A stretch of DNA of 25,616 bases from Caryophanales bacterium (GTDB lineage Bacteria; Bacillota_I; Bacilli_A; RF39; UBA660): positions 1 through 25,616 of the forward strand of contig JAEEZO010000010.1 of the NCBI GenBank assembly GCA_016291895.1, written 5' to 3'. Shown piece after piece: positions 15,676 through 24,315 of the stretch. A model generated the notes under the pieces. It was given only the letters and a program-made list of their open reading frames with translations. It was not told the origin of the DNA and did no database searches. The translations under genes were made by a program, and so were the position numbers. Position 1 is the stretch's first letter. The number at the start of each line of letters is the position of its first letter.

Positions 15676-15822
15676 TTATTTAACTTATTTTATATAACGG
15701 TTTCCCGGCCCTTTTCGAATTACTCTTAGAGGCTCTCAGAAGACAGGAGTTATAATTTTTGTTAACTTATTTTCACTATCCTAAGCTCACTAATAACAAA
15801 ACTTTTATAACATTTCTTCGTC
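15636..15822 (-). promoter_or_regulatory. T-box riboswitch with proline specifier, upstream of proS
   Basis: Read on the minus strand, Stem I is closed by GAAGA (15815-15819) with TCTTC (15739-15743). Above it GTTATAA pairs with TTATAAC (15749-15755), and above that TTTTGTTA pairs with TAACAAAA. The distal part carries the AGTGAG and GTGAAAA elements of T-box Stem I loops. The internal loop between the two lower helices reads TCCTG, so the specifier is CCU (Pro, 15745-15747), followed by a purine as usual. Next come the conserved CCGTTATA element and the antiterminator sequence GGGATGGTAACGTC (15662-15675), a variant of the T-box motif. That sequence can alternatively pair with 15643-15658 to form the terminator before the T run. 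Uncharged tRNA-Pro should switch proS on. Confidence 0.9.
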
Positions 15823-15858
15823 ATTGATTTATACATATAATTTAACACTAATATGTTA

Positions 15859-17139
15859 TTATTTCAAGTTTTTCTTTAAGAATTTAACTAATTCATCAGT
15901 AGTGAAAGTATATTCTTCTTTTTTAATCATATCTTTAATTTTATAATTACCACTACTTACTTCATCATTACCAATAATCATTACAAATGGAATATTATTA
16001 CGTTCTGCATATTCAAAACACTTACCTACTTTTCGTTTATTCATTTCGATAAGAACACGACATCCAATTTCACGAAGTGATGTTGCAAGACGTAATGTAT
16101 CAATACTTGTATCAAGTGGTACCATATAAATATCACTTATTGGTTCATCTTTCATTTCTTCTTTTAAAATTACATAAATTGGTTCAAGACCAAAGCTTAA
16201 TCCTACTGCTGGATACTCTTGGCCATTATCCATAAAGTTCGTAATAATTTTATTGTATCTTCCACCAGCTCCGATAGCGCAAGTTAGTCTTTCTTTCTTA
16301 TCATAGAATTCAAATACTAATCCCGTATAAATAGATAAACCACGAGCTAAAGTACTAGTGAATCTACAATCATCTAAGATACCTAATTCTTTTAAATAAG
16401 TATTTAATTCAATAATTTCTTCTACACCTTCGCGAATTAAATTATTCTTCTCACCAAGTTTTTCATAATCACTTAGTTTCTTTTCAAATAGATCTAATAA
16501 TTTATCGATTTTTTCACCAGGGATTAAAGCTTCACTTAACATACTTATTAATTCTTCACGAGATACTTTTTCTTTTTTATCAATAATACCAATAACCATA
16601 TTAATTTTATCTTCATCAATACCTGCTTCAACAATAAGTCCACTCATTAATTTACGATTATTATATTTAATATAAATATCGATTCCAAGAGCTTTATAAG
16701 TATTAACAGCCATAACCATTTGTTCTGCTTCAATATATCGATTATCAATACCTACAACATCAACATCACATTGATAAAATTCTCTTGTTCTTCCAAGTTT
16801 AACCGGGCCATTTCTAAATACTCTTCCTATTTCATATCTTCTAAATGGCATTTGAAGGTCTTTATTAAGACCAACGACTTTACAGAAGGGAACGGTAAGA
16901 TCATAACGAAGTCCAAGGTTTCGATCTCCTTGATCCGTTAATTTATATATTTCATTTAATATTTCTGCATCATCATCATACTTATAACTTAATAAGTCAT
17001 AATAATTTAACATTGGTGTCTCGATTGGTAAATAACCATATTTTTCAAAATTTCGACGTAATACATCCGTAATCTTATTTCTAATCATCATGTCTTTTGG
17101 CATATAGTCAAAAGTACCTTTAACATTCATTAATTTCAT
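15859..17139 (-). CDS. hisS: Histidyl-tRNA synthetase
   Basis: This class II synthetase of 426 residues charges tRNA-His. It has GTFDYMPKDM at the start, PIETPML (motif 1), RYDLTVPFCKVV, the RYEIGRVFRNG and GRTREFYQCDVD blocks (motif 2), and the histidine-specific segment ARGLSIYTGLVFEFYD. The GAGGRYN segment follows. The usual RGLDYYTG reads RGLSIYTG here, a noticeable substitution in a conserved substrate pocket. An anticodon-binding domain ends the protein. The ATG at 17139 has AAGGAGGA at ideal spacing. It lies between rny and proS, each with its own terminator or leader, so it is probably its own transcription unit. No T-box is visible in its short leader. Confidence 0.94.
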   Translation of the reverse strand: MKLMNVKGTFDYMPKDMMIRNKITDVLRRNFEKYGYLPIETPMLNYYDLLSYKYDDDAEILNEIYKLTDQGDRNLGLRYDLTVPFCKVVGLNKDLQMPFRRYEIGRVFRNGPVKLGRTREFYQCDVDVVGIDNRYIEAEQMVMAVNTYKALGIDIYIKYNNRKLMSGLIVEAGIDEDKINMVIGIIDKKEKVSREELISMLSEALIPGEKIDKLLDLFEKKLSDYEKLGEKNNLIREGVEEIIELNTYLKELGILDDCRFTSTLARGLSIYTGLVFEFYDKKERLTCAIGAGGRYNKIITNFMDNGQEYPAVGLSFGLEPIYVILKEEMKDEPISDIYMVPLDTSIDTLRLATSLREIGCRVLIEMNKRKVGKCFEYAERNNIPFVMIIGNDEVSSGNYKIKDMIKKEEYTFTTDELVKFLKKNLK

Positions 17140-17244
17140 AATAATCCTCCTTTTTAAATAAATGAATATACTATGAAATTATGATGCCGAAAGATTAATT
17201 TTTGCATATTCTCACCACATTTCAAAGTTATTTTAACACAACAT

Positions 17245-17271
17245 AAAAAAAGAAGCAATTATCTTGCTTCT
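17245..17271 (-). terminator. Intrinsic terminator after rny
   Basis: GAAGCAA pairs with TTGCTTC (17252-17258 with 17264-17270, loop of 5) and is followed by seven T on the minus strand. The rny stop codon TAA sits in the loop and upper stem. Confidence 0.92.
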
Positions 17272-18812
17272 TCTGTTGCACGAGTTTCACGAACAACCGT
17301 GATTTTTATTGTACCTGGATATTGCATTGTACTTTCAATCTTCTCTTTAATTTCACGAGCGATTTGAATACTCTTTAAATCATCAATTTCTTCAGGTTTA
17401 ACAATAACACGTAATTCACGACCTGCTTGAACAGCAAATGTTTTATCAATTCCATCAATATCATTAGCAACTTGTTCAAGTTGTTCTAGTCTCTTAATAT
17501 AGTTTTCTAATGAATCATTTCTTGCACCAGGGCGAGATGCAGATAAAGCATCCGCAATAGCAACAATAACACTTATTACACTTGTTGCCTCAGTGTCACC
17601 ATGATGAGATGCAATAGCATTCAAAACAACTGGATGTTCATGATATTTTTTAGCAATGTCTAAACCAATCTCAACATGACTACCTTCAATTTCATGATCA
17701 ATAGCTTTACCAATATCATGTAATAAACCAGCTCTTTTAGCTAAGTTAACATTTTCACCAAGTTCACCAGCAATAATACCTGATAAATGACCTACTTCAA
17801 TCGAATGCTCTAAAGCATTTTGGCCATAACTTGTTCTAAAATGTAATTTACCAACTAATTCAATTAAGGCTGGATCCATTTTTGTAATACCAAGTTCAAA
17901 TAAGGCATTATTACCATATTCGATAATCTTTTCATTAATTTCTTTACTTGTCTTATCATATAACTCTTCAATCTTTGTTGGATGAATACGTCCATCTTTA
18001 ACTAAAGCTTCAAGAGTTACTCTTGCGATTTCACGACGTAGAGGATCAAAACTAGATAGTACGACTGCTTCTGGAGTATCATCAATAATTAAATCAACAC
18101 CAGTTACGGCTTCAATTGTTCTAATATTACGTCCTTCTCGACCAATTAATCTTCCTTTCATTTCATCATTTGGAAGGTTAACTACCGTTACCGTTTCTTG
18201 AGATGCAATATCACTAGAGAATTTTTGCATAGATGAAACTAACAATTCACGAGCTTTTTTATCACACTCTAATTTAGCTTCATTTTCACGATCCTTAATA
18301 TAACTTGCAATCTCTTTAGTCATGGTTTCTTTTACTTTATCCATAACCATTTTTTGTGCTTCTTCTTTGCTAATTCCTGAAATTTCATTCAAGACTTTAA
18401 TTTGTTCTTGTTTAATCTCCTCAACTTTTGCTTTTTCTTCTTGTAATTGTGTTTGTTTATCAATTATTTTAGATTCACGTTCATCAAGAGCTTCTTCTCT
18501 CTTTTGAAATAATAAATCACGTTTATCAATATTATCTTCTCTTTGAGATAATCTTGATTCTAAATCTTTAATTTCTTGTTTTCTTTCGCGATTTTCTTTT
18601 TCTGATTCCATTTTTAATTTGTGAATTTCTTCTTTTGCTTCAAGAATCATTTCTCTTTTAGCTTTTTCGCCATCTTTTCTTGCTTTTTCAAGAATAGATT
18701 CACTTTTTTTATTAGCTCTTGCGCCACGAATTACATTAATAATTAGCATTACTACAATACCAACTACTAATCCAATGACTAAAAACAAAATAGGAGGTAA
18801 TCCATCTTTCAT
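17259..18812 (-). CDS. rny: Ribonuclease Y
   Basis: RNase Y is the membrane-bound endoribonuclease that starts mRNA decay in many Bacillota. The 517-residue protein has the expected parts in order: an N-terminal membrane helix (about residues 7-27), a long charged coiled coil (about 30-200), a KH RNA-binding domain with [15 protein letters not shown] (near 220), and an HD domain with [15 protein letters not shown] (near 366). The length and architecture match the family closely. The ATG at 18812 has AAGGAGAT before it. The promoter at 18940-18968 gives a leader of about 120 bases with a stable hairpin. Confidence 0.97.
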   Translation of the reverse strand: MKDGLPPILFLVIGLVVGIVVMLIINVIRGARANKKSESILEKARKDGEKAKREMILEAKEEIHKLKMESEKENRERKQEIKDLESRLSQREDNIDKRDLLFQKREEALDERESKIIDKQTQLQEEKAKVEEIKQEQIKVLNEISGISKEEAQKMVMDKVKETMTKEIASYIKDRENEAKLECDKKARELLVSSMQKFSSDIASQETVTVVNLPNDEMKGRLIGREGRNIRTIEAVTGVDLIIDDTPEAVVLSSFDPLRREIARVTLEALVKDGRIHPTKIEELYDKTSKEINEKIIEYGNNALFELGITKMDPALIELVGKLHFRTSYGQNALEHSIEVGHLSGIIAGELGENVNLAKRAGLLHDIGKAIDHEIEGSHVEIGLDIAKKYHEHPVVLNAIASHHGDTEATSVISVIVAIADALSASRPGARNDSLENYIKRLEQLEQVANDIDGIDKTFAVQAGRELRVIVKPEEIDDLKSIQIAREIKEKIESTMQYPGTIKITVVRETRATEEAR

Positions 18813-18856
18813 TTTATCTCCTTCTGGTATTTTTCTTAAATTTAATAAGCTATCCC

Positions 18857-18881
18857 CATAATACCATGGTTAAGTACTATG
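18857..18881 (-). other. Hairpin in the rny leader
   Basis: CATAGTAC and GTATTATG (outer bases 18881 and 18857) pair over 8 positions with one G-U wobble and a 9-base loop. There is no T run after it, so it is not a terminator. It may protect or regulate the transcript. Confidence 0.5.
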
Positions 18882-18939
18882 AATTATTAACATCTATTTA
18901 AATTATATTAAAACTATTAAAAATACATACAACACTTTA

Positions 18940-18968
18940 ATTGTAGATTTTAATTAATTCCTTGTCAA
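18940..18968 (-). promoter_or_regulatory. Promoter of rny
   Basis: A perfect TTGACA (18963-18968), 17 bases and TACAAT (18940-18945) are read on the minus strand. The predicted start is near 18933. Confidence 0.8.
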
Positions 18969-19053
18969 TTACTTTAACAAAAATATAGCCCAATTTTGAC
19001 ATTTTAGTAGATTTTTATTTTCCTATATATTATAATTTAATATAGGTGATTTT

Positions 19054-19620
19054 ATGAATTACCCTCAGGGAATAAAAAAAGGTAACAAGATACCGACAGT
19101 TAAAAATATCGACTATAAAAATCGAGGTATGAATTTAGAAGAAGATTTAAATAATACCAACAATTATTATATCGAGAAAGGTATCGCTTATATTTATAAA
19201 AAACCTACTCCTATTAAATTAGTTAAAGTTGATTATAAAATAGCTAAAATAACAGAAGCTTATTTTGAAAGTCCATCAACGACTGATTATAATGGAATAT
19301 ATAAAGGATATTATATTGATTTTGAAGCAAAAGAAACCAATAATAGTAAAGGATTCCCTTTAATCAATATTCATAGTCATCAAATTAAACATATAAGAAA
19401 TATTGATAAAGAAAAAGGTATATGTTTTTTAATAGTTAGATTTAATAAATTAAATGAGACTTATTTATTAATGTCTAACGATTTTATTAATTTTATTGAT
19501 AATAATGATAAAAAAGTTATTCCTATAACCTACTTTAAAGAAAAAGGATATTTAATTAAAGATAAATTTATCCCAAGAGTAGATTATTTAGAAATAATCA
19601 AGAAGTTATTGGAGGTATAA
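19054..19620 (+). CDS. recU: Holliday junction resolvase RecU
   Basis: RecU cuts four-way DNA junctions during recombination and chromosome segregation in Bacillota. This 188-residue protein has NRGMNLEEDLNNTNNYY, the KKPTPI strand and the nuclease core STTDYNG with D78 and YIDFEAKE with E91 and K93. Those three are the metal-binding and catalytic residues of its PD-(D/E)xK fold. The C-terminal LINIHSHQIKHI segment is also typical. AGGTGAT precedes the ATG. The next gene, a class A PBP, begins one base after its stop; this recU-PBP pairing is conserved in Bacilli. Confidence 0.95.
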   Translation: MNYPQGIKKGNKIPTVKNIDYKNRGMNLEEDLNNTNNYYIEKGIAYIYKKPTPIKLVKVDYKIAKITEAYFESPSTTDYNGIYKGYYIDFEAKETNNSKGFPLINIHSHQIKHIRNIDKEKGICFLIVRFNKLNETYLLMSNDFINFIDNNDKKVIPITYFKEKGYLIKDKFIPRVDYLEIIKKLLEV

Positions 19621-19621
19621 A

Positions 19622-22555
19622 ATGGAAAAGAAGAAAATAATAAAGAAAAAGCCTAACAATCAAGAGATTAAAAAAATTGAAACCAAACCAAATATTACTA
19701 TTCCTAAAAGACCTAAAGAATCTAGAGGAATAAAAACAAGTACAATAGTTACAATTGTAATTGATATTATATTATTGGTTGGTACATTTGTTGGTTTCTA
19801 TCATTTCTTTGATAAAGTAACTGCCTTAATTATAACAGGGCTATTATTCTTTATTTTATTAATAGGAGCTTATCTAGATAAGCCAAAGAAAACATCAAAA
19901 GTAAGAAGAGTTTTTAAAGTATTATTCACAATCTTCTTAACAATATGTTTAATAGGAGTCCTCGCCGTCTGTGCATTCTTTGGATACATTGTTAAAAATG
20001 CTCCATCTTTTGAAAAAGAGTTACTTAAAGAAAAAGAAGCAACGATTATTTATGATAAAGATGGTAATGAATATGCAAAAATTGGTACAGATATAAGAGA
20101 AAATATTGAATATCCACAATTAAGTGAACAATTTGTTGATGCTTTAATAGCTACTGAAGATTCTCGTTTCTTCCAACATAACGGATTTGACTTAATGCGT
20201 TTCGTTAAAGCAGCTGGTGGCCAATTAGTTAAAAAACTATTAGGTGGCTCTGATAATGCTGGTGGTGGTTCAACATTAACAATGCAAGTTGTTAAAAATA
20301 CATTTACTAGTTCAGAAGATGAAGGTATCAAAGGTATTATCCGTAAGTTTACTGATATTTATATTTCTATTTTCCAACTTGAAAAAAATTATACTAAAGA
20401 ACAAATTATTGAATTTTATGTTAATAACCATGAATTAATTGGTAATATTGGTGGTATCCAAGAAGGAAGTCGTTTCTTATTTAATAAAGATGCTAAAGAC
20501 TTAACGCTTCCAGAAGCAGCTCTTGTTGCTGGACTATATCAAGCACCAACTTACTATAATCCATATAACAATCCAGAACGTGCAGAAAAACGTCGTGAAA
20601 CGGTATTAAACTTAATGGTAAGACACCATTATATTACAAAAGAAGAACGTGAACTAGCAATGTCTGTTCCCGTTGAAAGTTTATTAAATCAAAATCATGC
20701 TAATACAAACGTATATCAAGGATTTATTGATTTAGTTTGTGAAGAAGTTAAAAAACGTTGGGGAGTTGATCCTTATCAAGTTCCTCTACTAATTAATACG
20801 ACAATGGATCGTAAGGTTCAAGATGGTATTAATGATATTATGAGTGGTAAAACATATAAATGGAAAGACGATAAGATTCAAGGTGGTATCGCTGTTATTA
20901 ATTCTACTAATGGACAAATTAAAGCTGTTGGTACAGGACGTAACAGAAATGGTGCTAAGAGTTACTCTTATGCAACCTTTGATAAAGATACTTTAAGACA
21001 AATTGGATCTACCGCAAAACCGTTATTCGATTATGGACCAGGTATCGAATATAATAATTGGTCAACAGCAAAGATTTTTGATGATTCACCATATACATAC
21101 TCTGGAGGACGTGCAATTCATAACTATGATGCAACATATAAAGGAAAAATAACATTAAGATATGCTTTAGTTGATTCAAGAAATATTCCTGCTCTTAAAG
21201 CATTCCAACAAGTTGATAATAAAAAGATTGTTGAATTAGTTACAACCGTAGGAATTACTCCTGAAATAGATAAAAATGGATATATCCATGAAGCTCATGC
21301 AATTGGTGCCTTCACAGGTTCTAGTCCACTTGTTATGGCAGGAGCATATCAAATATTTAGTAATGGTGGATATTTCTTTGAACCATTCTCTGTTACCAAG
21401 ATAACATTTAGAGATACTGGTGAATCTGATGAATATACATCAAAGAAAATAAAAGTAATTAGTGATTCTACAGCATGGATGATAACAGACGTTCTAAAAG
21501 ATGTTACAAATAGTAGTAGTCGATTTAGACCAAAATTATCAGATGATATTGTGGCAATCAAAACCGGAACAACAAACTTCGATTCAGCTACTAAGAAGAA
21601 ATTTAAATTAAAAGATTATGCTATCCGTGATTATTGGGTAGATGGTTATACCAAAGATACCGTTATTAGTGTATGGATGGGATACGATAAAATAAGTAAT
21701 AAGAATTATTTAAACTTTAATAGTGATGGTTGGAGACGTGATGGCTTGTTTGTTGCCGCTGCTAAAGTTTCATTTAGTCATAAAAAGAGTGATTGGTCAC
21801 GCCCAAAAGCTGTCGTTCCCGTCACTGTTGAAAAAGGAAGCGACCCTCCAAAGTTACCATCTAATAACACACCTGGAGATCAAAAAATAACCGAGTACTT
21901 TAAAGCAGGAACTGAACCAACAGAGGTATCAACGAAATATCTATCTTCGCTTAATCCTACTGGCCTAACGGGAACAATGAGAAGTGACAATTCTGTTCTA
22001 TTGTCTTGGAACCCTGTTGCAAACCCTGGATATCAAGAAGATTTAGCATTTGGATATTTAATCTTCTATAATGGAACGCAAATAGACTTTACAACAAATA
22101 CAACATATATTGTTACGAATGGTTCAGTTGGTACATATACTGTTAAATCAGGATATAAATCAAAAGATGGAAAATCTTATAAAAATACAAGTACTGGTAC
22201 AAGCGTTAAAGTTGAAACAAGTATTACAGCAAAACTTACTGGAAGTAGTTATTCTTCTTATAATGTTGGTGATTATATACCATCATCTCTATATGATGGA
22301 TCAATGGTATATGTATCCAATAATATTACTGGAGAAAATGTTACAAGCCAGGCTAAGATAACAAAATCGATTACAGATAAAAATGGTAATACCGTATCAA
22401 CTGTAACATCTAGTGCAGCAAATACATATAAGGTTACTTACAAAATTGAATATAATGGTAAAACAGAATATCTATCGAACACAATTGAAATAAAGGGAAA
22501 TACTCCTCCACCTCAAGAAGAGCCAGAAGAAGTTCCCCCTGAAAATACAGATTAA
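19622..22555 (+). CDS. Class A penicillin-binding protein (PBP1A type) with three membrane segments
   Basis: A bifunctional peptidoglycan synthase of 977 residues. Three hydrophobic segments lie at about 41-63, 67-85 and 100-124, with a basic loop between the last two. The glycosyltransferase (GT51) domain carries TEDSRFFQHNGFD (near 178) and GGSTLTMQVVKN. The transpeptidase domain carries all three motifs: S463-T-A-K466, S519-R-N521 and K647-T-G-T650. After about residue 770 come a fibronectin III-like domain with a W-N-P-V strand, a further beta domain, and a proline- and glutamate-rich tail. Most class A PBPs have only one membrane helix. GGAGG for this gene lies in the last codons of recU, so the two are coupled. 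It is the direct counterpart of ponA in Bacillus. Confidence 0.95.
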   Translation: MEKKKIIKKKPNNQEIKKIETKPNITIPKRPKESRGIKTSTIVTIVIDIILLVGTFVGFYHFFDKVTALIITGLLFFILLIGAYLDKPKKTSKVRRVFKVLFTIFLTICLIGVLAVCAFFGYIVKNAPSFEKELLKEKEATIIYDKDGNEYAKIGTDIRENIEYPQLSEQFVDALIATEDSRFFQHNGFDLMRFVKAAGGQLVKKLLGGSDNAGGGSTLTMQVVKNTFTSSEDEGIKGIIRKFTDIYISIFQLEKNYTKEQIIEFYVNNHELIGNIGGIQEGSRFLFNKDAKDLTLPEAALVAGLYQAPTYYNPYNNPERAEKRRETVLNLMVRHHYITKEERELAMSVPVESLLNQNHANTNVYQGFIDLVCEEVKKRWGVDPYQVPLLINTTMDRKVQDGINDIMSGKTYKWKDDKIQGGIAVINSTNGQIKAVGTGRNRNGAKSYSYATFDKDTLRQIGSTAKPLFDYGPGIEYNNWSTAKIFDDSPYTYSGGRAIHNYDATYKGKITLRYALVDSRNIPALKAFQQVDNKKIVELVTTVGITPEIDKNGYIHEAHAIGAFTGSSPLVMAGAYQIFSNGGYFFEPFSVTKITFRDTGESDEYTSKKIKVISDSTAWMITDVLKDVTNSSSRFRPKLSDDIVAIKTGTTNFDSATKKKFKLKDYAIRDYWVDGYTKDTVISVWMGYDKISNKNYLNFNSDGWRRDGLFVAAAKVSFSHKKSDWSRPKAVVPVTVEKGSDPPKLPSNNTPGDQKITEYFKAGTEPTEVSTKYLSSLNPTGLTGTMRSDNSVLLSWNPVANPGYQEDLAFGYLIFYNGTQIDFTTNTTYIVTNGSVGTYTVKSGYKSKDGKSYKNTSTGTSVKVETSITAKLTGSSYSSYNVGDYIPSSLYDGSMVYVSNNITGENVTSQAKITKSITDKNGNTVSTVTSSAANTYKVTYKIEYNGKTEYLSNTIEIKGNTPPPQEEPEEVPPENTD

Positions 22556-22584
22556 AAAAAAGGAAATTTATATTTCCTTTTTTA
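22554..22584. terminator. Bidirectional terminator between the PBP gene and the cysteine-rich gene
   Basis: Arms at about 22557-22567 and 22572-22582 form a stem with a 4-base loop and T runs on both strands. It fills the 26-base gap between the two convergent stop codons. Confidence 0.9.
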
Positions 22585-23145
22585 TTTATGATTTTTTTTA
22601 AGATAAATAATATCTTTAATTAATCTACACATCATTTTAATTGAAGTAACTGATATTAAGGGAAAATTAATATCAAATAAAGCAATATCACAAGGAGCAA
22701 AATAATCATGAATAGTTATCATTCTTTTACGAATTCCCATAACTTGTAATAATTTAAAGTCTTTATAAGTTGGTACTTTTCTTTTTTCATAAACACGATG
22801 ACAAAAATATAATTTGCAAGCAACGTTATGTGAAGGACATCCATTACTTCTTACATGAGGACATATTCTACAACAACCATTTTTTAGACCAGCCATACAA
22901 TAACCATTAGAATCAAACTCACAAATATTCTCATAATTAAAATATTCATCTATCTCTTTACAAACTTCATCAAAAATATATGTATTACGTTTACTCTTTC
23001 TTTTAATATTTAAAGCATGAATCTCTTTTTCAATACGTTTATCATCAGATTTAAACTTTACAAAAGAAAAAAAGTAAGAACGGTATATAAATAATCTTCG
23101 ATAGAATTTTTTTAAATCTTTATCATTTTTAATAACAATATTCAT
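22582..23145 (-). CDS. Unknown cysteine-rich protein, possible metal-binding
   Basis: I do not recognise this 187-residue protein. The N-terminal 60 residues are basic and helical. The centre holds nine cysteines in 54 residues (C62, C75, C83, C91, C92, C95, C103, C110, C115), with H97, H106 and H116 among them. Blocks such as NGCCRICPH and ACKLYFCH suggest an iron-sulphur or zinc site. The C-terminal part has a DINFPLISVTSIKMMCRLI helix. There is no signal peptide. I start at the ATG at 23145, 8 bases after GGGAAG. An ATG at 23151 and a GTG at 23154 are also in frame. The TATAAT at 23161-23166 predicts RNA starting near 23154, which would leave a leader of only a few bases. Confidence 0.7.
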   Translation of the reverse strand: MNIVIKNDKDLKKFYRRLFIYRSYFFSFVKFKSDDKRIEKEIHALNIKRKSKRNTYIFDEVCKEIDEYFNYENICEFDSNGYCMAGLKNGCCRICPHVRSNGCPSHNVACKLYFCHRVYEKRKVPTYKDFKLLQVMGIRKRMITIHDYFAPCDIALFDINFPLISVTSIKMMCRLIKDIIYLKKNHK

Positions 23146-23160
23146 AGACATCACTTCCCT

Positions 23161-23189
23161 ATTATAACAAATTTATAATTAAAGATAAA
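23161..23189 (-). promoter_or_regulatory. Promoter of the cysteine-rich gene
   Basis: On the minus strand TTTATC (23184-23189), 17 bases and TATAAT (23161-23166), with TG one base before the -10. The predicted start is near 23154, so the leader to either candidate ATG is 3-9 bases. Confidence 0.6.
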
Positions 23190-23204
23190 CTTTAGATAAA
23201 ATCA

Positions 23205-23213
23205 TGTTATAAT
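23205..23213 (+). promoter_or_regulatory. Extended -10 promoter of the zinc ribbon-TPM operon
   Basis: TGTTATAAT is read on the plus strand, a perfect extended -10. The -35 region is poor. The predicted start is near 23220, leaving a leader of about 14 bases. It is divergent from the promoter of the cysteine-rich gene, and their -10 elements are about 40 bases apart. Confidence 0.6.
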
Positions 23214-23233
23214 AAAATACGAGGATGGTGAAA

Positions 23234-24307
23234 ATGAGTAATACTAAAGGCGAAGCAATGGGAACGAAATGTCCTGCTTGTGGAGCATCAATCGATTTTG
23301 ATCCTAAAGCTAGTAAATGGAAATGTAAATATTGTTTTAGTGAGTTCACACTAGAAGAAATGGAAAAAGTTACTAGTGGATCAGCATCAGAAGAAAAAAA
23401 CAAGAAAAAAGAAGTAACAAAAGAAAATGTTGATTATTACACATATAATTGCCAAAGTTGTGGAGCAGAAATCATCGCTGATAATGAAACTGCAGCAACA
23501 TTTTGTGTTTATTGTGGAAATACAACAATTTTAAGAAATAAATTAGATGGTGATTTTAAACCAGATTATGTTATACCATTTAAGACTGAAAAGAAAGAAG
23601 CTGAAGAGGCCTTTAAATCACTTTCTAAAGGACGAATGTTTGTTCCAAAGGATTTTACTAAACAAGAAAATATTGAAAAGATAAGAGGTATTTATATACC
23701 ATTCTGGCTATATGATTTTGATGCCTTTGGTGATATCTCAGGAACCGCTACTAAAATGCAATCATGGACAACAGGAAATACCCAATATACTAAGACTGAT
23801 TATTATAATGTTGAAAGAGCAGCAAGTATGAGTTTTAGTAAAGTACCGGTTGATGGATCAACAAGATTTGATAATGATATTATGGATACTATTCAACCAT
23901 ATAATTACAACGAATTACAAAAATATAATCATGCTTATCTATCAGGCTTTTACGCAGAACGATATGATCAAGACAAAGATGAATTACAAAACATTTCAGA
24001 AGGACGCGTAAAAAAATCAGTTGAAATGGAACTTGAAAATGATATTAAAGGTTATGCAACGAAAAATATTAAACAAAAAAATATTAATTCGAAGTTAACA
24101 AATGTTAAATACGCTCTACTTCCAGTATGGATGGTAAATGTTAAATATAAAGATAAACAATATTTATTTGCAATGAATGGACAAAATGGTAAATTTATAG
24201 GAGATATTCCATTAGATAAAACAAAAGTAACCATTTATACTATTTTATGTTTTGTTATTATTGCATTAATTGTATTAGGAATAAGTTACCTAATATTTAA
24301 GTTATAG
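23234..24307 (+). CDS. Tail-anchored double zinc ribbon protein
   Basis: This 357-residue protein has two zinc ribbons at its N-terminus, C13-x2-C16/C31-x2-C34 and C73-x2-C76/C91-x2-C94, joined by a charged linker. A long mixed alpha/beta domain follows with the segment YIPFWLYDFDAFGDISG and a second similar LLPVWMVNVKYKDKQY segment. One hydrophobic helix (about 333-355) ends the protein, so the bulk faces the cytoplasm. Such proteins are commonly annotated as TFIIB-type zinc ribbon proteins because of the ribbons; that name does not imply a transcription role. I start at the ATG at 23234, with GGTG before it; the ATG at 23225 lacks a Shine-Dalgarno sequence. The TPM gene begins 8 bases after its stop, so they form an operon. 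Confidence 0.82.
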   Translation: MSNTKGEAMGTKCPACGASIDFDPKASKWKCKYCFSEFTLEEMEKVTSGSASEEKNKKKEVTKENVDYYTYNCQSCGAEIIADNETAATFCVYCGNTTILRNKLDGDFKPDYVIPFKTEKKEAEEAFKSLSKGRMFVPKDFTKQENIEKIRGIYIPFWLYDFDAFGDISGTATKMQSWTTGNTQYTKTDYYNVERAASMSFSKVPVDGSTRFDNDIMDTIQPYNYNELQKYNHAYLSGFYAERYDQDKDELQNISEGRVKKSVEMELENDIKGYATKNIKQKNINSKLTNVKYALLPVWMVNVKYKDKQYLFAMNGQNGKFIGDIPLDKTKVTIYTILCFVIIALIVLGISYLIFKL

Positions 24308-24315
24308 GAGGACAC

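Noticed and set aside
15689..15700. CCG in the AAACCGTTA stretch as the T-box specifier
   Set aside because: It also spells a proline codon, but the CCGTTA stretch is the conserved element downstream of Stem I in T-boxes. The CCU in the Stem I internal loop fits position and gene better.
18996..19036. TTGACA and TATAAT as a promoter of recU
   Set aside because: Both hexamers are perfect, but they are 29 bases apart, far from the 16-18 base optimum. No better pair was found, so the recU promoter is left uncalled.
18813..19053. Replication origin at the main strand switch
   Set aside because: Most genes to the left run leftward and most to the right run rightward, as around an origin. But I find no DnaA boxes and no dnaA, dnaN or gyrase genes, and several genes on each side break the pattern.
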